From the NCBI RefSeq assembly GCF_000190635.1, contig NC_015172.1, forward strand, positions 2,294,001 through 2,358,000: a DNA stretch of 64,000 bases, in the 5' to 3' direction. This DNA is from Syntrophobotulus glycolicus DSM 8271. Its GTDB lineage: Bacteria > Bacillota > Desulfitobacteriia > Desulfitobacteriales > Syntrophobotulaceae. The notes under the pieces were generated by a model. That model saw only the letters and a list, made by a program, of their open reading frames with translations. It made no database searches and had not been told where the DNA came from. Each line of letters opens with the position of its first letter. Position 1 is the first letter of the stretch. A program made the translations under genes and the position numbers. This document shows, piece after piece, positions 55,269 through 64,000 of the stretch.

Positions 55269-58200
55269 CTAAGCTATAATTGACCGGCCGTTTGTATCGT
55301 CCATCTCAACAGTTAAGAGCTTGGACACGCCGGACTCTTCCATCGTAATGCCAAAAAGCCTGTCTGCCGCCTCCATCGTCCCCCTGCGATGGGAAACGAG
55401 GATAAACTGGGTACTTGCGGAAAGAGTACGCAAGTATTCTACAAAACGTTTCACATTAGCCTCATCCAAAGCCGCTTCAATCTCATCCAGGAAACAAAAG
55501 GGACTGGGTTTCACTCTAAGAAAGGCAAACAGCAAGGCTATTGCCGTCAGTGCCCTTTCCCCGCCGGAAAGAAGAGACAGCAACTGGGCTTTTTTTCCGG
55601 GAGGCCGGGCAATAATTTTCACACCTGTTTCCAGAATGTTGTCCGGATCATCCAGGATCAGTTCGGCACTGCCTCCATGGAACAACTCGGCAAATACTTC
55701 CTGAAATCCTCTATTGACAGACTTAAACCCTTCCTGGAAACGTTCTGTCATATTCTCATTGAGCTCTATGATCAGCTTGTTCAGAGTCTCTCCCGCTTCA
55801 GTCAAATCATTGCGCTGATCACTCATAAACTCATATCTCTCTAAGGTTTCCGGATACTCATCAAGCGCTGTATAATTGACCGGACCCAGTTCTGTGATCT
55901 GCCTTTTCAATTCAGCCGTTTTTTCTGTCAATGCTTCTTTTTTCTCGGTTGTCAGGTAAGGCTTTGTGTCCTCCCACTCCAGGGAATATTCCTGGCGGAG
56001 TCTTTGTATTCCCGTTTCCCATTCAGCTTCCCAACGGGCATTTTTCAGCTCGTTCTGATGAACCTGCTGTTCGAGATCCCCGGCTTCTTGCCTGATGCGC
56101 TTCAGCTCAGTTTCTAAAGCCAGAAGCTTCTCCCCGTGATGTTCCCTGTCCCGTCTTAAGCCGATCAGAGCAAACTCTTTGGATTCAAAGGCTTCATTAA
56201 TTTCTTTGCGTTTACCCTCTGTTTCGAGAATTTTGCTTTGAACTTCTTTCAGCTGCAGTTCAATATTTGCCATTTCCCCGGCTTTCTTCAGGATATTCTG
56301 GGCAAAGGCCTCCAACCTCCCCTGTTCTTCCTTCATTTGTTTCTCCGTCTGGGACAGCTCCTGCTCCCACCTGGCTGTTTCAACTTTGGAAGATGTCATG
56401 ACTTCGTTCAGATCATTTGCCTCTTTATTTTTCTCCTGAATGAGACTCTCTGCCTCGGCCTGTTTGGCCTGCAGCTGAATAAGGGAACTTTCTGCGCCTT
56501 CCAAGGCGGCGGCAGCTACCTTGCTTTGAGCATTAAGGTTTTCCAGGTTATGCTCCAGTTCCGTTAACTGATAGTCCAACAATTTCTCTTCTTTTTCCAG
56601 TTGCTGCTGTTTCTGCTCAAGATATTTTTTATCGGCAGCCTGGATATGGCGTTTCTCACTGATCTCTTTTTGTTCCGTCTCCAATTGGTCTTCTGCTTGA
56701 ACCAATGTTTTTATTTCCCGGTCAAGGGTGAGAATCTGCTCCGTCAAAGCTTCCATCTCTCGTTGGATTTCGATTGCTTCCTTTTTCAGGTCTTCAATTT
56801 CTCTTGGCCTGCCGATTAATCCGTTATTTGCTGATCTGCTGCTCCCCCCGGTTAGAGATCCGCCCGGATTAACCTGATCTCCCTGTAAAGTGACCACCCG
56901 GACTTTGTGCCCGGTCTTTTGGGCAAGCTCGACAGCACAGTCCAGATTTTCAGCGACAATAATTCTGCCCAGAAGTGATTCCATCACCTCAGAATATTTT
57001 CCATCATACCTGATCAGTTCAACCGCCAAACCGTGGAAGCCCCTGTTTCCTGCCAATTGGGGATTCAGAGAGTATTTTCCTCCCCTTATGGTCTCCAAAG
57101 GCAAGAAGGTTGCCCTGCCCTTATCACTGGCTTTCAAATAGGCAATACATTTTTTGGCATCTTCAGTTTTCTCGACGATAATATCCTGCAATGCGCCGCC
57201 CAGAGCCGTTTCAATCGCAATTTCATATTTTTTGTCTACCGATATCACGTCCGCTACGGTGCCCAATACCCCGCAATCCTTGATCTTTCCGTTTTTCCAG
57301 GCAAATATTGCTTCCCGGACTCCTCTATGGTACCCTTCCATGTTTTTTTCTAATACTGAAAGGGCGTTCAACCTGGCTTGTTTGCCGTCTGTCTTTCGTT
57401 GAAGGGCATTTTTCTGCTCATTCAGACTAATTCGTTCCTGAGATTTTTCTTTCTCCGCGCGGTCTATTGAGCTTATCTCCTCCGCCAGAGCGGCTAATCT
57501 TGCCGCCATTTTCTCATCCAGCCCGGTCAGTTCCTCAATCTCTGCCAGTACCTCAGCTCTTTCCCCTGCTTTTTTTTCTTTCTCCTGCAGATATCCGCTT
57601 TGGTGTCTGACATATTCCTGACGGCGGTTTTCTAATTCCAGCACTTCGTTGGAATACTTTGATCTTGCGGATATTTCTTCAAAAATTTCCGCCTTGATGG
57701 TATTCATTTCCGACCCGGCAACGATTGTCCGAAGCTCGGCCAGCTTTTGCTCGTGTTCGGCCAGACTGTCTTTCATTTCCTCTAAAGAGCGGGTTAATTC
57801 ACGTTTTCTTCCAGCCAGCTCTCCTGTTCTGTCCTTGCACAGCTCCTTCTCGGCTTTATCGGCAATCATCTCTTTTTCCAGCCTGTCCTTCTGTTCGGAA
57901 ATAAAACCTTGCCTTTCCGTCAGAATACTGATTTGATGCGTTTCTTCCTGGGCTGCATTTTCCAGCTCCCTGATTTCTTCCTGTCTCTGCTGAATCGTCT
58001 GTTTCAGCTTTTCCAGATCATGTTCTTTCACCAGATGAATGCTCTCATGTTCAGCGATCTTAGCAAGGACCAAGGCCTTTTTTTCCTGCATTTCCTCAGC
58101 ACCATCAAGAATCTCCTGCAGTCGGTTTTTAACCTGTTCAAGCTCACAAACAAGTACGCTGATTTCCGTTTGGGCCAGTTCCTGATTGAGCTCTTTGCTC

Positions 58201-58856
58201 AGCCTGGCCGTTTCAGCCTGCTCTTTTAACGGTTCCAGCCTTCCCTCAATTTCTACGATAATATCATTCAGTCTTTCCAGATTTTTCTGGGTATCTTCAA
58301 GCTTTTTCAGCGCTTCCTTTTTCCGCATCCGATATTTGCTGATTCCGGCTACCTCCTCGATCAGCAAGCGGCGTTCATCGGATTTAAGATTCAGGATCTC
58401 ATCAATCCTGCCTTGTCCGATAATAGAAAACCCTTCTTTGCCGGAGCCCGTATCGAGAAAAAGTTCCTGAATATCTCTCAGCCTGCATAAGGAACGGTTA
58501 ATATAATATTGGCTTTCACCGTCCCGGTATACTCTCCTGGTAATGGTTACCTCCTGAAAATCTAAAGGGAGTGTTCCTGCAGAATTATCAAAAACCAGAG
58601 AGACTTCAGCCATTCCAACCGGCCTCCTGGCCGAGCTGCCGGAAAAAATGACATCTTCCATTTTCGATCCCCGCAGGCTTTTGACACTTTGCTCCCCAAG
58701 CACCCAGCGCACGGCATCAGCCACATTGCTCTTTCCGCTGCCATTCGGGCCGACAATCACACACATGCCGGCCCCAAATTCGAGCTTCAATTTATCGGCA
58801 AAAGATTTAAAGCCCTGTATATGCAATGCTTTAAGAAAAATACACGTATCCCTCAT
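55269..58856 (-). CDS. smc: Chromosome partition protein SMC
   Basis: SMC ATPase of the condensin complex with ScpA/ScpB (1195 aa). Walker A GPNGSGKS (36-43) in a head with FKSFADKLKLEFG and LRGSKMEDVIF; two long coiled-coils; hinge near 520-680 (GVLGTVADVISVDKKYEIAIETALGG); and the C-terminal head with LLSGGERALTAIALLFAF (signature) and FLDEIEAALDEANV (Walker B). ATG at 58856 is chosen. The family's FLKxLxIQGFKSFA N-terminus begins six codons later at an ATT with GAGGG eight bases upstream, an alternative start I cannot exclude. Confidence 0.96.
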   Translation of the reverse strand: MRDTCIFLKALHIQGFKSFADKLKLEFGAGMCVIVGPNGSGKSNVADAVRWVLGEQSVKSLRGSKMEDVIFSGSSARRPVGMAEVSLVFDNSAGTLPLDFQEVTITRRVYRDGESQYYINRSLCRLRDIQELFLDTGSGKEGFSIIGQGRIDEILNLKSDERRLLIEEVAGISKYRMRKKEALKKLEDTQKNLERLNDIIVEIEGRLEPLKEQAETARLSKELNQELAQTEISVLVCELEQVKNRLQEILDGAEEMQEKKALVLAKIAEHESIHLVKEHDLEKLKQTIQQRQEEIRELENAAQEETHQISILTERQGFISEQKDRLEKEMIADKAEKELCKDRTGELAGRKRELTRSLEEMKDSLAEHEQKLAELRTIVAGSEMNTIKAEIFEEISARSKYSNEVLELENRRQEYVRHQSGYLQEKEKKAGERAEVLAEIEELTGLDEKMAARLAALAEEISSIDRAEKEKSQERISLNEQKNALQRKTDGKQARLNALSVLEKNMEGYHRGVREAIFAWKNGKIKDCGVLGTVADVISVDKKYEIAIETALGGALQDIIVEKTEDAKKCIAYLKASDKGRATFLPLETIRGGKYSLNPQLAGNRGFHGLAVELIRYDGKYSEVMESLLGRIIVAENLDCAVELAQKTGHKVRVVTLQGDQVNPGGSLTGGSSRSANNGLIGRPREIEDLKKEAIEIQREMEALTEQILTLDREIKTLVQAEDQLETEQKEISEKRHIQAADKKYLEQKQQQLEKEEKLLDYQLTELEHNLENLNAQSKVAAAALEGAESSLIQLQAKQAEAESLIQEKNKEANDLNEVMTSSKVETARWEQELSQTEKQMKEEQGRLEAFAQNILKKAGEMANIELQLKEVQSKILETEGKRKEINEAFESKEFALIGLRRDREHHGEKLLALETELKRIRQEAGDLEQQVHQNELKNARWEAEWETGIQRLRQEYSLEWEDTKPYLTTEKKEALTEKTAELKRQITELGPVNYTALDEYPETLERYEFMSDQRNDLTEAGETLNKLIIELNENMTERFQEGFKSVNRGFQEVFAELFHGGSAELILDDPDNILETGVKIIARPPGKKAQLLSLLSGGERALTAIALLFAFLRVKPSPFCFLDEIEAALDEANVKRFVEYLRTLSASTQFILVSHRRGTMEAADRLFGITMEESGVSKLLTVEMDDTNGRSIIA

Positions 58857-58861
58857 CGCAG

Positions 58862-59641
58862 TCAATTTTTCTTTTCCTCCCACAATTCCAATGCCAAACG
58901 GGCGGCATGCTGTTCAGCTTCCTTTTTGGTCTTGCCTGTCCCTTTGCCATAAAAATTGTTTTGTACATAAACACCTGCGGTGAACAGCTTATTATGATCG
59001 GGGCCTTGCTCGTCTATGATGCGGTAGGATACTTCCATGTCCTCTTTCTGGGCCCGCTCCTGCAGTATGGTTTTGAAGTCTCCATAATTGCCTTTATCAA
59101 TAGCCTCAATCTCAGGGACCAACATTTTGAGGATAAAACTACGGACCTCTTCAAAACCATATTGCAAGTATACTGCACCGATTACAGCTTCTAGCGCGTC
59201 AGCCAGAATCGATGCTCTCTCTCTTCCGCCAGAATACTGTTCCCCTTTTCCTAAAAACAATGCTTGTCCGATTCCGATACCCCGCGCCTGGCGGGCCAGT
59301 GTCGATTCATTCACGACAGCGGCTCTCATTTTGGTCAGTTCTCCCTCCGGCTTATCCCGATATTTGAGATAGAGGTATTCTCCGATAACAAAATCAAGCA
59401 CCGCATCACCCAAAAATTCCAGCCTCTGGTTGTTCTCCCTGCCGCTTGCCGGGTTCTCAAAGGTATAGGACGGATGAGTAAGAGCAGTATACAACAATTG
59501 ATTTTCGGGATTTTCCAGACCGAGCTTAGTGATAAAAGCTGTGGCAAAAGATTCCTTTTTTAAGTCATTTCCCAAGTTTCTTCCCGCTATGCCCCTTTTC
59601 TTTTGACGGTTAAGAAAGTATTTTTTGTTCTGCTTTTTCAA
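58862..59641 (-). CDS. rnc: Ribonuclease III
   Basis: Double-strand-specific RNase for rRNA maturation (259 aa). Catalytic domain with QRLEFLGDAVLDFVIGEYLY and ADALEAVIGAVYLQYG, C-terminal dsRNA-binding domain (QEDMEV... FYGKGTGKTKKEAEQHAARLAL). A basic N-terminal stretch (KKQNKKYFLNRQKKRGIAG) precedes the usual start and may be an extension. Start TTG. Its stop lies 6 bp before the smc ATG, the acpP terminator is upstream. Confidence 0.95.
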   Translation of the reverse strand: MKKQNKKYFLNRQKKRGIAGRNLGNDLKKESFATAFITKLGLENPENQLLYTALTHPSYTFENPASGRENNQRLEFLGDAVLDFVIGEYLYLKYRDKPEGELTKMRAAVVNESTLARQARGIGIGQALFLGKGEQYSGGRERASILADALEAVIGAVYLQYGFEEVRSFILKMLVPEIEAIDKGNYGDFKTILQERAQKEDMEVSYRIIDEQGPDHNKLFTAGVYVQNNFYGKGTGKTKKEAEQHAARLALELWEEKKN

Positions 59642-59663
59642 TACACCAACCCCTTAAATACAT

Positions 59664-59691
59664 AAAAACCCCGTAGTTAACCACTACGGGG
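59664..59691 (-). terminator. Terminator after acpP
   Basis: CCCCGTAGT and ACTACGGGG form a 9-bp stem with a 5-base loop, followed by TTTTTATG on the minus strand, 10 bp past the acpP stop. Strong and typical. Confidence 0.9.
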
Positions 59692-59700
59692 CATATTTTG

Positions 59701-59928
59701 TTATTTGTTCGCATTAATATAATTGATAATATCCCCCACTGATTGAATATTTTCAACCTCTTCATCCGCAATGTCAATATCAAATTCTTCTTCCAAGGCC
59801 ATAACAAGCTCGACGATGTCCAAAGAATCCGCATTTAAAGACTGAAATGTAGTCTCCAGTGCAATCTCCTCATCATCCACACCCAACTGGTCAACAACAA
59901 TAGCCTTAACTTTTTCAAATATATCCAA
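59701..59928 (-). CDS. acpP: Acyl carrier protein
   Basis: Carries acyl chains in fatty-acid synthesis; phosphopantetheine attaches to Ser35 in [19 protein letters not shown]. 75 aa, highly acidic ([20 protein letters not shown]). Start TTG: it lies directly after the GAGAGGGGGTGG site and gives [16 protein letters not shown], the family N-terminus. Own promoter and terminator, so it can be expressed alone; plsX lies upstream. Confidence 0.96.
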   Translation of the reverse strand: MDIFEKVKAIVVDQLGVDDEEIALETTFQSLNADSLDIVELVMALEEEFDIDIADEEVENIQSVGDIINYINANK

Positions 59929-60007
59929 TAATGCCACCCCCTCTCGTCTATGATGAAATCCTGCAAATGTAAAACTATGATCTGAGGTATAAAACCTTTT
60001 ATTCAGA

Positions 60008-60036
60008 ATTGTAGCCACTATTGATTAATAATGCAA
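60008..60036 (-). promoter_or_regulatory. Sigma-A promoter of acpP
   Basis: Minus-strand TTGCAT (60031-60036) and TACAAT (60008-60013) are 17 bp apart. The predicted start near 60002 leaves a 70-80 nt leader before acpP. Confidence 0.75.
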
Positions 60037-60043
60037 GAATCTT

Positions 60044-61057
60044 TTATGTTTTATCATGATTTATTTGCCCAAACTTTTCTACTTCCATTGCTATTTTTTC
60101 AATAATGCCGCGTTCTATACACTCCTTGGCAACTCTTATCGCATGAAATATTGCCGTTTCGTCGGAACTTCCATGACAAATGATACTGGTCCCATTGACT
60201 CCCAGTAAAGGGGCTCCTCCATACTGGGAATAATCCAGATCTTGAGCGAATTCCTTCAACCCCGGTTTTACCAGCAGGGCGCCAGCCTTCCTCAGCGCGT
60301 TTGCCGTAAGCTTCTCTTTCAGCAGTTTAGCAAAGCTGGATGCCAGGCCCTCCATGGTTTTCAGGACAATATTGCCGACAAAAGCATCACAAACGATGAC
60401 ATCGGCATTCCCTGCCGGAATGTCCCGTCCCTCAATATTCCCAACAAAATTCAGGGATGATTTCTTCAATAGCTCATAAGCCTCTTTCACAAGCTCATTC
60501 CCTTTGCCTTCTTCGCTGCCAATATTAAGCAGCGCTACCCGGGGCTTCTCTATCCCTAAAACCAGTTCAGAATAAATGCTTGCCATCATCGCAAATTGCA
60601 GAAGATTTTCCGGTTTCGCATCAGGGTTAGCCCCGACATCAACCAGAAGCTTCCCCCTATGCAGGGTCGGAATGATTGTCGCGATACCCGGACGGCTGAT
60701 CCCCTTAATTCTGCCCAGACCAAACAAGGCCGCAGCCATCTGCGCGCCTGTGCTGCCGGCACCGACGATTGCCCCGGCTTTGCCTTCATGCACAAGTCTG
60801 GTCCCTACTACAATAGAGGAATCCTTCTTGTTGCGTACCGCTGCAGCAGGGTGCTCGTCCATTTCAATCATTTCGCCGGCTTCGACGATTTCCATATTGG
60901 GAGGCAAACCGGTTCCGGGAATACATTCCATAATTTTTTCCCTGCTGCCGACCAGGATAATTGTGATCTCTGTGAATTTGTTTGCAGCTCTGATTGATCC
61001 TTTGATTATTTCCGCCGGAGCATGATCCCCGCCCATAGCGTCAACGGCAATCTTCAT
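60044..61057 (-). CDS. plsX: Phosphate acyltransferase PlsX
   Basis: Makes acyl-phosphate from acyl-ACP for the first step of phospholipid synthesis (337 aa). AVDAMGGDHAPAEIIKGSI at the N-terminus, GAIVGAGSTGAQMAAAL, VDVGANPDAKPENLLQFA and NIGSEEGKGNEL are diagnostic. ATG with GGAGGAG. rpmF lies upstream, with a terminator between them. Confidence 0.96.
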   Translation of the reverse strand: MKIAVDAMGGDHAPAEIIKGSIRAANKFTEITIILVGSREKIMECIPGTGLPPNMEIVEAGEMIEMDEHPAAAVRNKKDSSIVVGTRLVHEGKAGAIVGAGSTGAQMAAALFGLGRIKGISRPGIATIIPTLHRGKLLVDVGANPDAKPENLLQFAMMASIYSELVLGIEKPRVALLNIGSEEGKGNELVKEAYELLKKSSLNFVGNIEGRDIPAGNADVIVCDAFVGNIVLKTMEGLASSFAKLLKEKLTANALRKAGALLVKPGLKEFAQDLDYSQYGGAPLLGVNGTSIICHGSSDETAIFHAIRVAKECIERGIIEKIAMEVEKFGQINHDKT

Positions 61058-61080
61058 CTTACAACTCCTCCTATGATACA

Positions 61081-61120
61081 GAAAAAAGCCGTTGCTTTAA
61101 AAATAAGTCAACAGCCTTTT
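61081..61120 (-). terminator. Terminator after rpmF
   Basis: AAAAGGCTGTTG pairs with CAACGGCTTTTT (two wobbles), with a 14-base loop and a T-run on the minus strand, 16 bp past the rpmF stop. plsX starts only 24 bp later, so read-through is expected. Confidence 0.6.
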
Positions 61121-61136
61121 ATCCATCAGCATAGCA

Positions 61137-61316
61137 TTATTCATTAACAGTAATGACTTCTTTGCCCTTATAATGGCCACAACTGGGACATACTTGATGC
61201 TGAGCTTTCAGTTTATGACACTGGGGGCATTCCACCAGATTAGGAGCGGTAAGCTTATCCATCGCCCTGCGCTGCCGAACTCTGGCTTTTGATTGCTTAT
61301 TTTGATGAACACCCAT
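61137..61316 (-). CDS. rpmF: 50S ribosomal protein L32
   Basis: Short ribosomal protein (59 aa), a zinc-ribbon type with CPQC and CPSCG (residues about 30-45). The start GVHQNKQSKARVRQRRAM matches L32. ATG with AGGGGGTG upstream. It lies between the DUF177 gene and plsX, the usual DUF177-rpmF-plsX order. Confidence 0.96.
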   Translation of the reverse strand: MGVHQNKQSKARVRQRRAMDKLTAPNLVECPQCHKLKAQHQVCPSCGHYKGKEVITVNE

Positions 61317-61319
61317 AAA

Positions 61320-61829
61320 TTACACCCCCTTATTCCAACGTGATAATATTTCCAGGCGAGGGTCAATATCCTCATCCGTACACCCGCAATTGACTTGGTT
61401 CAAATCCACACCGCATTTTGGGCAGAGACCCTTACACTCTTCCTTACAGAGCAGTTTCATCGGAAGGTGCAATAAGATATGTTCATCAATACGGCCATCG
61501 ATTTCAAACTCGTCCTTTTCAAAGATAAGGTCGACATCCCTGGCCTCTTCTTCTCTTTGCTCGCTTGATGCCCATTCATCCTCAAACGCAAATTGCAGGG
61601 GATAAAGAAATTCGTTCAAACATCTGGAACAGGCTGCTGCGATTTCGGTTTTTACAGTACCGTGAACCAGAAGGGACTTGCCGCTGTTCAGAAGATCAAG
61701 ATGAACCTTGACAGGGGTTTCAAACTTGAACAGATCATTTTCGAGTTCAACCGGCGGGAATTTTTCTTCAAAATCGTAGCTTTTGCTGCCGCCTTCTATT
61801 TTCCTTAATTGGGAAACATTAACCTTCAA
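61320..61829 (-). CDS. YceD/DUF177 domain protein
   Basis: Conserved protein usually encoded upstream of rpmF, linked to 23S rRNA/large-subunit biogenesis. The 169-aa protein has KVNVSQLRKIEGG, VHLDLLNSGKSLLVHG, a Cys pair region (AACSRCLNEFL) and a C-terminal zinc-like CKGLCPKCGVDLNQVNCGC. Start TTG (61829) has GGGG nine bases upstream; a GTG two codons earlier is too close to that site. Immediately upstream of rpmF (3 bp). Confidence 0.9.
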   Translation of the reverse strand: MKVNVSQLRKIEGGSKSYDFEEKFPPVELENDLFKFETPVKVHLDLLNSGKSLLVHGTVKTEIAAACSRCLNEFLYPLQFAFEDEWASSEQREEEARDVDLIFEKDEFEIDGRIDEHILLHLPMKLLCKEECKGLCPKCGVDLNQVNCGCTDEDIDPRLEILSRWNKGV

Positions 61830-61841
61830 AAACACTCACCC

Positions 61842-63107
61842 CTAAACGCAACACCTGTTATTATAGATCGGGCCTTTTTCTTTGTCAAGTACGATTACTT
61901 GTCCGAATAGTTTCCTCAGCACCTCTTTTGTGTCCAGGGCGATCATCAGCTCTTCATTCGTCGGAATGACCAACACCCTGCATTGGGATTCCGGCGTCGC
62001 GATATCCATTTCCCGTCCTCTGGCCATTTCATTTTTAAGAGGATCGATCTTTAAGCCAAGAAAGCCCAATGTGCTGCAGATTTGTTGGCGGATAGAGGGC
62101 GAATTTTCCCCGAGACCGGCCGTGAATATTAACGCATCGGTTCCATCAAGAATTGCTGCATATGCTCCCACATATTTTTTTACATGGTAAGCAAAGGCAT
62201 CAATGGCCAGCTTTGCGCGGGAATTTCCTTCATCAGCGGCAATCTGCAGATCACGAAAATCACTGCTGATCCCGGACAGGCCAAGGACACCGCTTTTCTT
62301 ATTGAGAAATTCGTTTACTTCATCAGGAGTCAAATTCTCCTTATTCTGAATATAAGCGACTACAGCAGGATCAATATCTCCCGAGCGCGTTCCCATCATC
62401 AGTCCTTCCAGCGGTGTCATCCCCATGGATGTATCCAGACACTTCCCGGCCTTGATCGCGCTGATGGAAGAACCGTTGCCCAGATGACAGCTGATCACTT
62501 TGAAATCCGCGCTATACCCGCCGAGCATTTCAGCGGCTCTTTGACTGACATATTTGTGAGAAGTCCCATGAAATCCGTATCTTCTGATCTTATATTTTTC
62601 ATAGTATTCGTAGGGAATACCATACAGATAAGCTTCGGGAGTCATCGTCTGATGAAATGCATTATCAAATACGGCAACCTGAGGCACATCGGGCATAAGC
62701 TTCTCACAGGCATTAATTCCCGCCAGATTGGCCGGATTATGAAGCGGCGCAAATTCGAAACATTCCCGAATCGCCTCTTTTACCTCCGGCGTAATCAAGA
62801 CCGAACCTGTTACCTTCTCTCCGCCGTGCAGGACTCTGTGCCCAACCGCATCTATTTCTGAAAGAGCCTTGACGATACCGTATTCCGGGTCGGTAATCGC
62901 CTCAAACAACAGCTGAATTGCCCGGTCATGATTAGGAATATCCGCAAGCATCACTTCTTTTTCTCCGTTGATACAATGATGTGTCAGCATTGCCCCCGGC
63001 AATCCAATTCTTTCAACCAGCCCTTTAGCCAGAGCTGTTTCAGAATCCATATCCAAAACTTGATATTTTAATGATGAACTTCCACTATTAATAACAAGAA
63101 TTTTCAT
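61842..63107 (-). CDS. ackA: Acetate kinase
   Basis: Converts acetyl phosphate and ADP to acetate and ATP. The 421-aa protein has the ASKHA fold with ILVINSGSSSLKYQVL, RYGFHGTSHKYVSQRA, SCHLGNGSSISAI and DALIFTAGLGENSPSIR. The C-terminus is about 20 residues longer than usual, ending PIYNNRCCV. ATG with AAAGGGG. The phosphotransacetylase is not in the window. The gap to ylbJ (about 240 bp) holds presumably two divergent promoters; I see no strong one. Confidence 0.96.
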   Translation of the reverse strand: MKILVINSGSSSLKYQVLDMDSETALAKGLVERIGLPGAMLTHHCINGEKEVMLADIPNHDRAIQLLFEAITDPEYGIVKALSEIDAVGHRVLHGGEKVTGSVLITPEVKEAIRECFEFAPLHNPANLAGINACEKLMPDVPQVAVFDNAFHQTMTPEAYLYGIPYEYYEKYKIRRYGFHGTSHKYVSQRAAEMLGGYSADFKVISCHLGNGSSISAIKAGKCLDTSMGMTPLEGLMMGTRSGDIDPAVVAYIQNKENLTPDEVNEFLNKKSGVLGLSGISSDFRDLQIAADEGNSRAKLAIDAFAYHVKKYVGAYAAILDGTDALIFTAGLGENSPSIRQQICSTLGFLGLKIDPLKNEMARGREMDIATPESQCRVLVIPTNEELMIALDTKEVLRKLFGQVIVLDKEKGPIYNNRCCV

Positions 63108-63349
63108 AGATCGGCCCCTTTCAAGTTTATATGGTCCGGTCACCATGCCGCAAAATCATTTTCATAATAATTCTAGATAAAAATCCATTATTCCTTTAAG
63201 AATTGTTTATTCTTCTTCGACCCTTCTCCAAATTTTGAAACAGCTTTCCCTCATCTAAAATAATCTCCCGGTTCTGATCATATAGATTAAGGTACTCGGC
63301 TTTAAAAAACCTCAATTGGTCTGATTTACCTTGTATGGAGAAGACAGCC

Positions 63350-64000
63350 ATGAAAAGTATATTCAAAATACTGCCTTTTTTATTTTTTGCTTTTGCTATG
63401 TTTTATTATCCCCAAGAAGTATTTTTTTCTGCAATAACAGGACTCAAAATATGGGCGAATATTGTCCTTCCGGCCTTGTTTCCTTTTTTTGTTCTCTCAG
63501 ATTTGCTGATGAAGCAAGGTTTTGTCAGCTTTATCGGCGTTCTGTTTGAACCTTTGATGCGCCCTCTTTTCCGGCTTCCCGGCAAAGCTTCTTTTGTTTT
63601 GGCGATGACTCATATTTCGGGTATACCGATCGGTGCTGTTTTGACTTGCCGAATGCGTCAGGAAAACGATCTTACCCGCCTTGAAGCCGAAAGGCTTCTG
63701 GCAATCACCTGTAATCCCAGCCCCGGCTTCATGCTTGGAGTTGTTGCCGCCGGGATGCTTAAAGACCCCGGTCTCGGAGTGATGATCAGCGCATCAGTTT
63801 ATCTGGCCAACATTATGGTTGGTTTGATTTTTCGTTTTTATGGTCACCGGGAAAAAAAAGTCCGGCAAAGACTTTCCTGGCAAAGCGCACTGAGTGAATT
63901 GAGAGCCGCTCAGCAGAAAAATAAAAAGGCTTTCGGCGAATTGCTTGCCGATGCCATAAAAAACAGTACCAATACGGTACTGCTCGTCGGCGGTTATATT
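63350..64000 (+). CDS. ylbJ: Sporulation integral membrane protein YlbJ (partial)
   Basis: Nucleoside-recognition-like membrane protein of the YlbJ/SpoVAB-type group needed for spore formation in Bacillus. The visible 217 residues have several membrane helices (FFAFAMFYYPQEVFF, LPALFPFFVLSDLL) and the typical SGIPIGAVLTCRM and NPSPGFMLGVVAAGML; the polypeptide runs off the right end. ATG with GGAG nine bases upstream. Divergent from ackA. Confidence 0.85.
   Translation, partial: MKSIFKILPFLFFAFAMFYYPQEVFFSAITGLKIWANIVLPALFPFFVLSDLLMKQGFVSFIGVLFEPLMRPLFRLPGKASFVLAMTHISGIPIGAVLTCRMRQENDLTRLEAERLLAITCNPSPGFMLGVVAAGMLKDPGLGVMISASVYLANIMVGLIFRFYGHREKKVRQRLSWQSALSELRAAQQKNKKAFGELLADAIKNSTNTVLLVGGYI

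Noticed and set aside
62184-62861. Plus-strand open frame of 225 codons opposite ackA
   Set aside because: Antisense to a clear acetate kinase gene with conserved motifs; no promoter, no ribosome site and low-complexity composition.
1-64000. CRISPR arrays, tRNA/rRNA genes, prophage or intact transposases
   Set aside because: No direct-repeat arrays, no cloverleaf or rRNA-like stretch, and no transposase/integrase family protein except the chromosomal XerC recombinase; the inverted repeats found are described separately.

Overview
The window is chromosomal DNA of a low-to-mid GC, endospore-forming Clostridia-type Firmicute. PolC, CodY, HslUV, the Smf/TopA/TrmFO/XerC block, spore genes (ytvI, ylbJ, an alpha/beta SASP) and an anaerobe's FdhD, acetate kinase and DXP-pathway isoprenoid genes all fit the Peptococcaceae/Desulfitobacterium-Dehalobacter-Desulfosporosinus group. 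This is inferred from gene content and order; the genus cannot be fixed from this sequence alone. Almost all genes lie on the minus strand, so the natural reading order is from right to left. Many starts are TTG or GTG with strong AGGAGG-like ribosome sites.

Right part (63-44.6 kb, read leftward): ylbJ (divergent, cut by the window end), ackA, a DUF177 gene, rpmF (59 aa), plsX, acpP with its own promoter and terminator, rnc, smc, ftsY, a small amber-interrupted ORF, mtnA, mtaD, then ylxM-ffh-rpsP-khpA-rimM-trmD-SPOUT methyltransferase, rplS with its own promoter, rbgA, rnhB and yraN. This is the usual Firmicutes fatty-acid/SRP/ribosome-maturation neighbourhood.

Middle part (44.6-24.4 kb): an accessory stretch that splits the usual yraN-comM-dprA run. 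From right to left it has a truncated chloramphenicol acetyltransferase remnant, a 29-bp near-perfect inverted repeat with a small promoter-terminator cassette, a chemotaxis receptor, comM, two uncharacterised genes (TPR protein and lipoprotein), a GNAT acetyltransferase, ynfA, vanW, a PEGA-polysaccharide deacetylase fusion, a zinc-ribbon protein, ku, a nitronate monooxygenase-like gene, cysE, fdhD, mnmA-tcdA, a SASP gene, an NlpC/P60 protein, serA with a structured attenuator-like leader, and a TIM-barrel protein.

Left part (24.4-1 kb): the conserved housekeeping run dprA-topA-trmFO-xerC, hslV-hslU-codY, a small membrane protein gene, rpsB-tsf, pyrH-frr-(66-aa ORF)-uppS-cdsA-ytvI-dxr-rseP-ispG-proS-polC-rimP (rimP cut by the window start). 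It links DNA processing, proteolysis, translation, isoprenoid/phospholipid/peptidoglycan precursors and replication.

The points most worth a second look are a PolC that lacks the inserted proofreading exonuclease domain, the amber-interrupted ORF between ftsY and mtnA, the 29-bp inverted repeat/sRNA cassette and CAT remnant near 44 kb, and the serA leader with a degenerate T-box-like element. No CRISPR array, rRNA, tRNA, intact transposase or prophage gene was seen.
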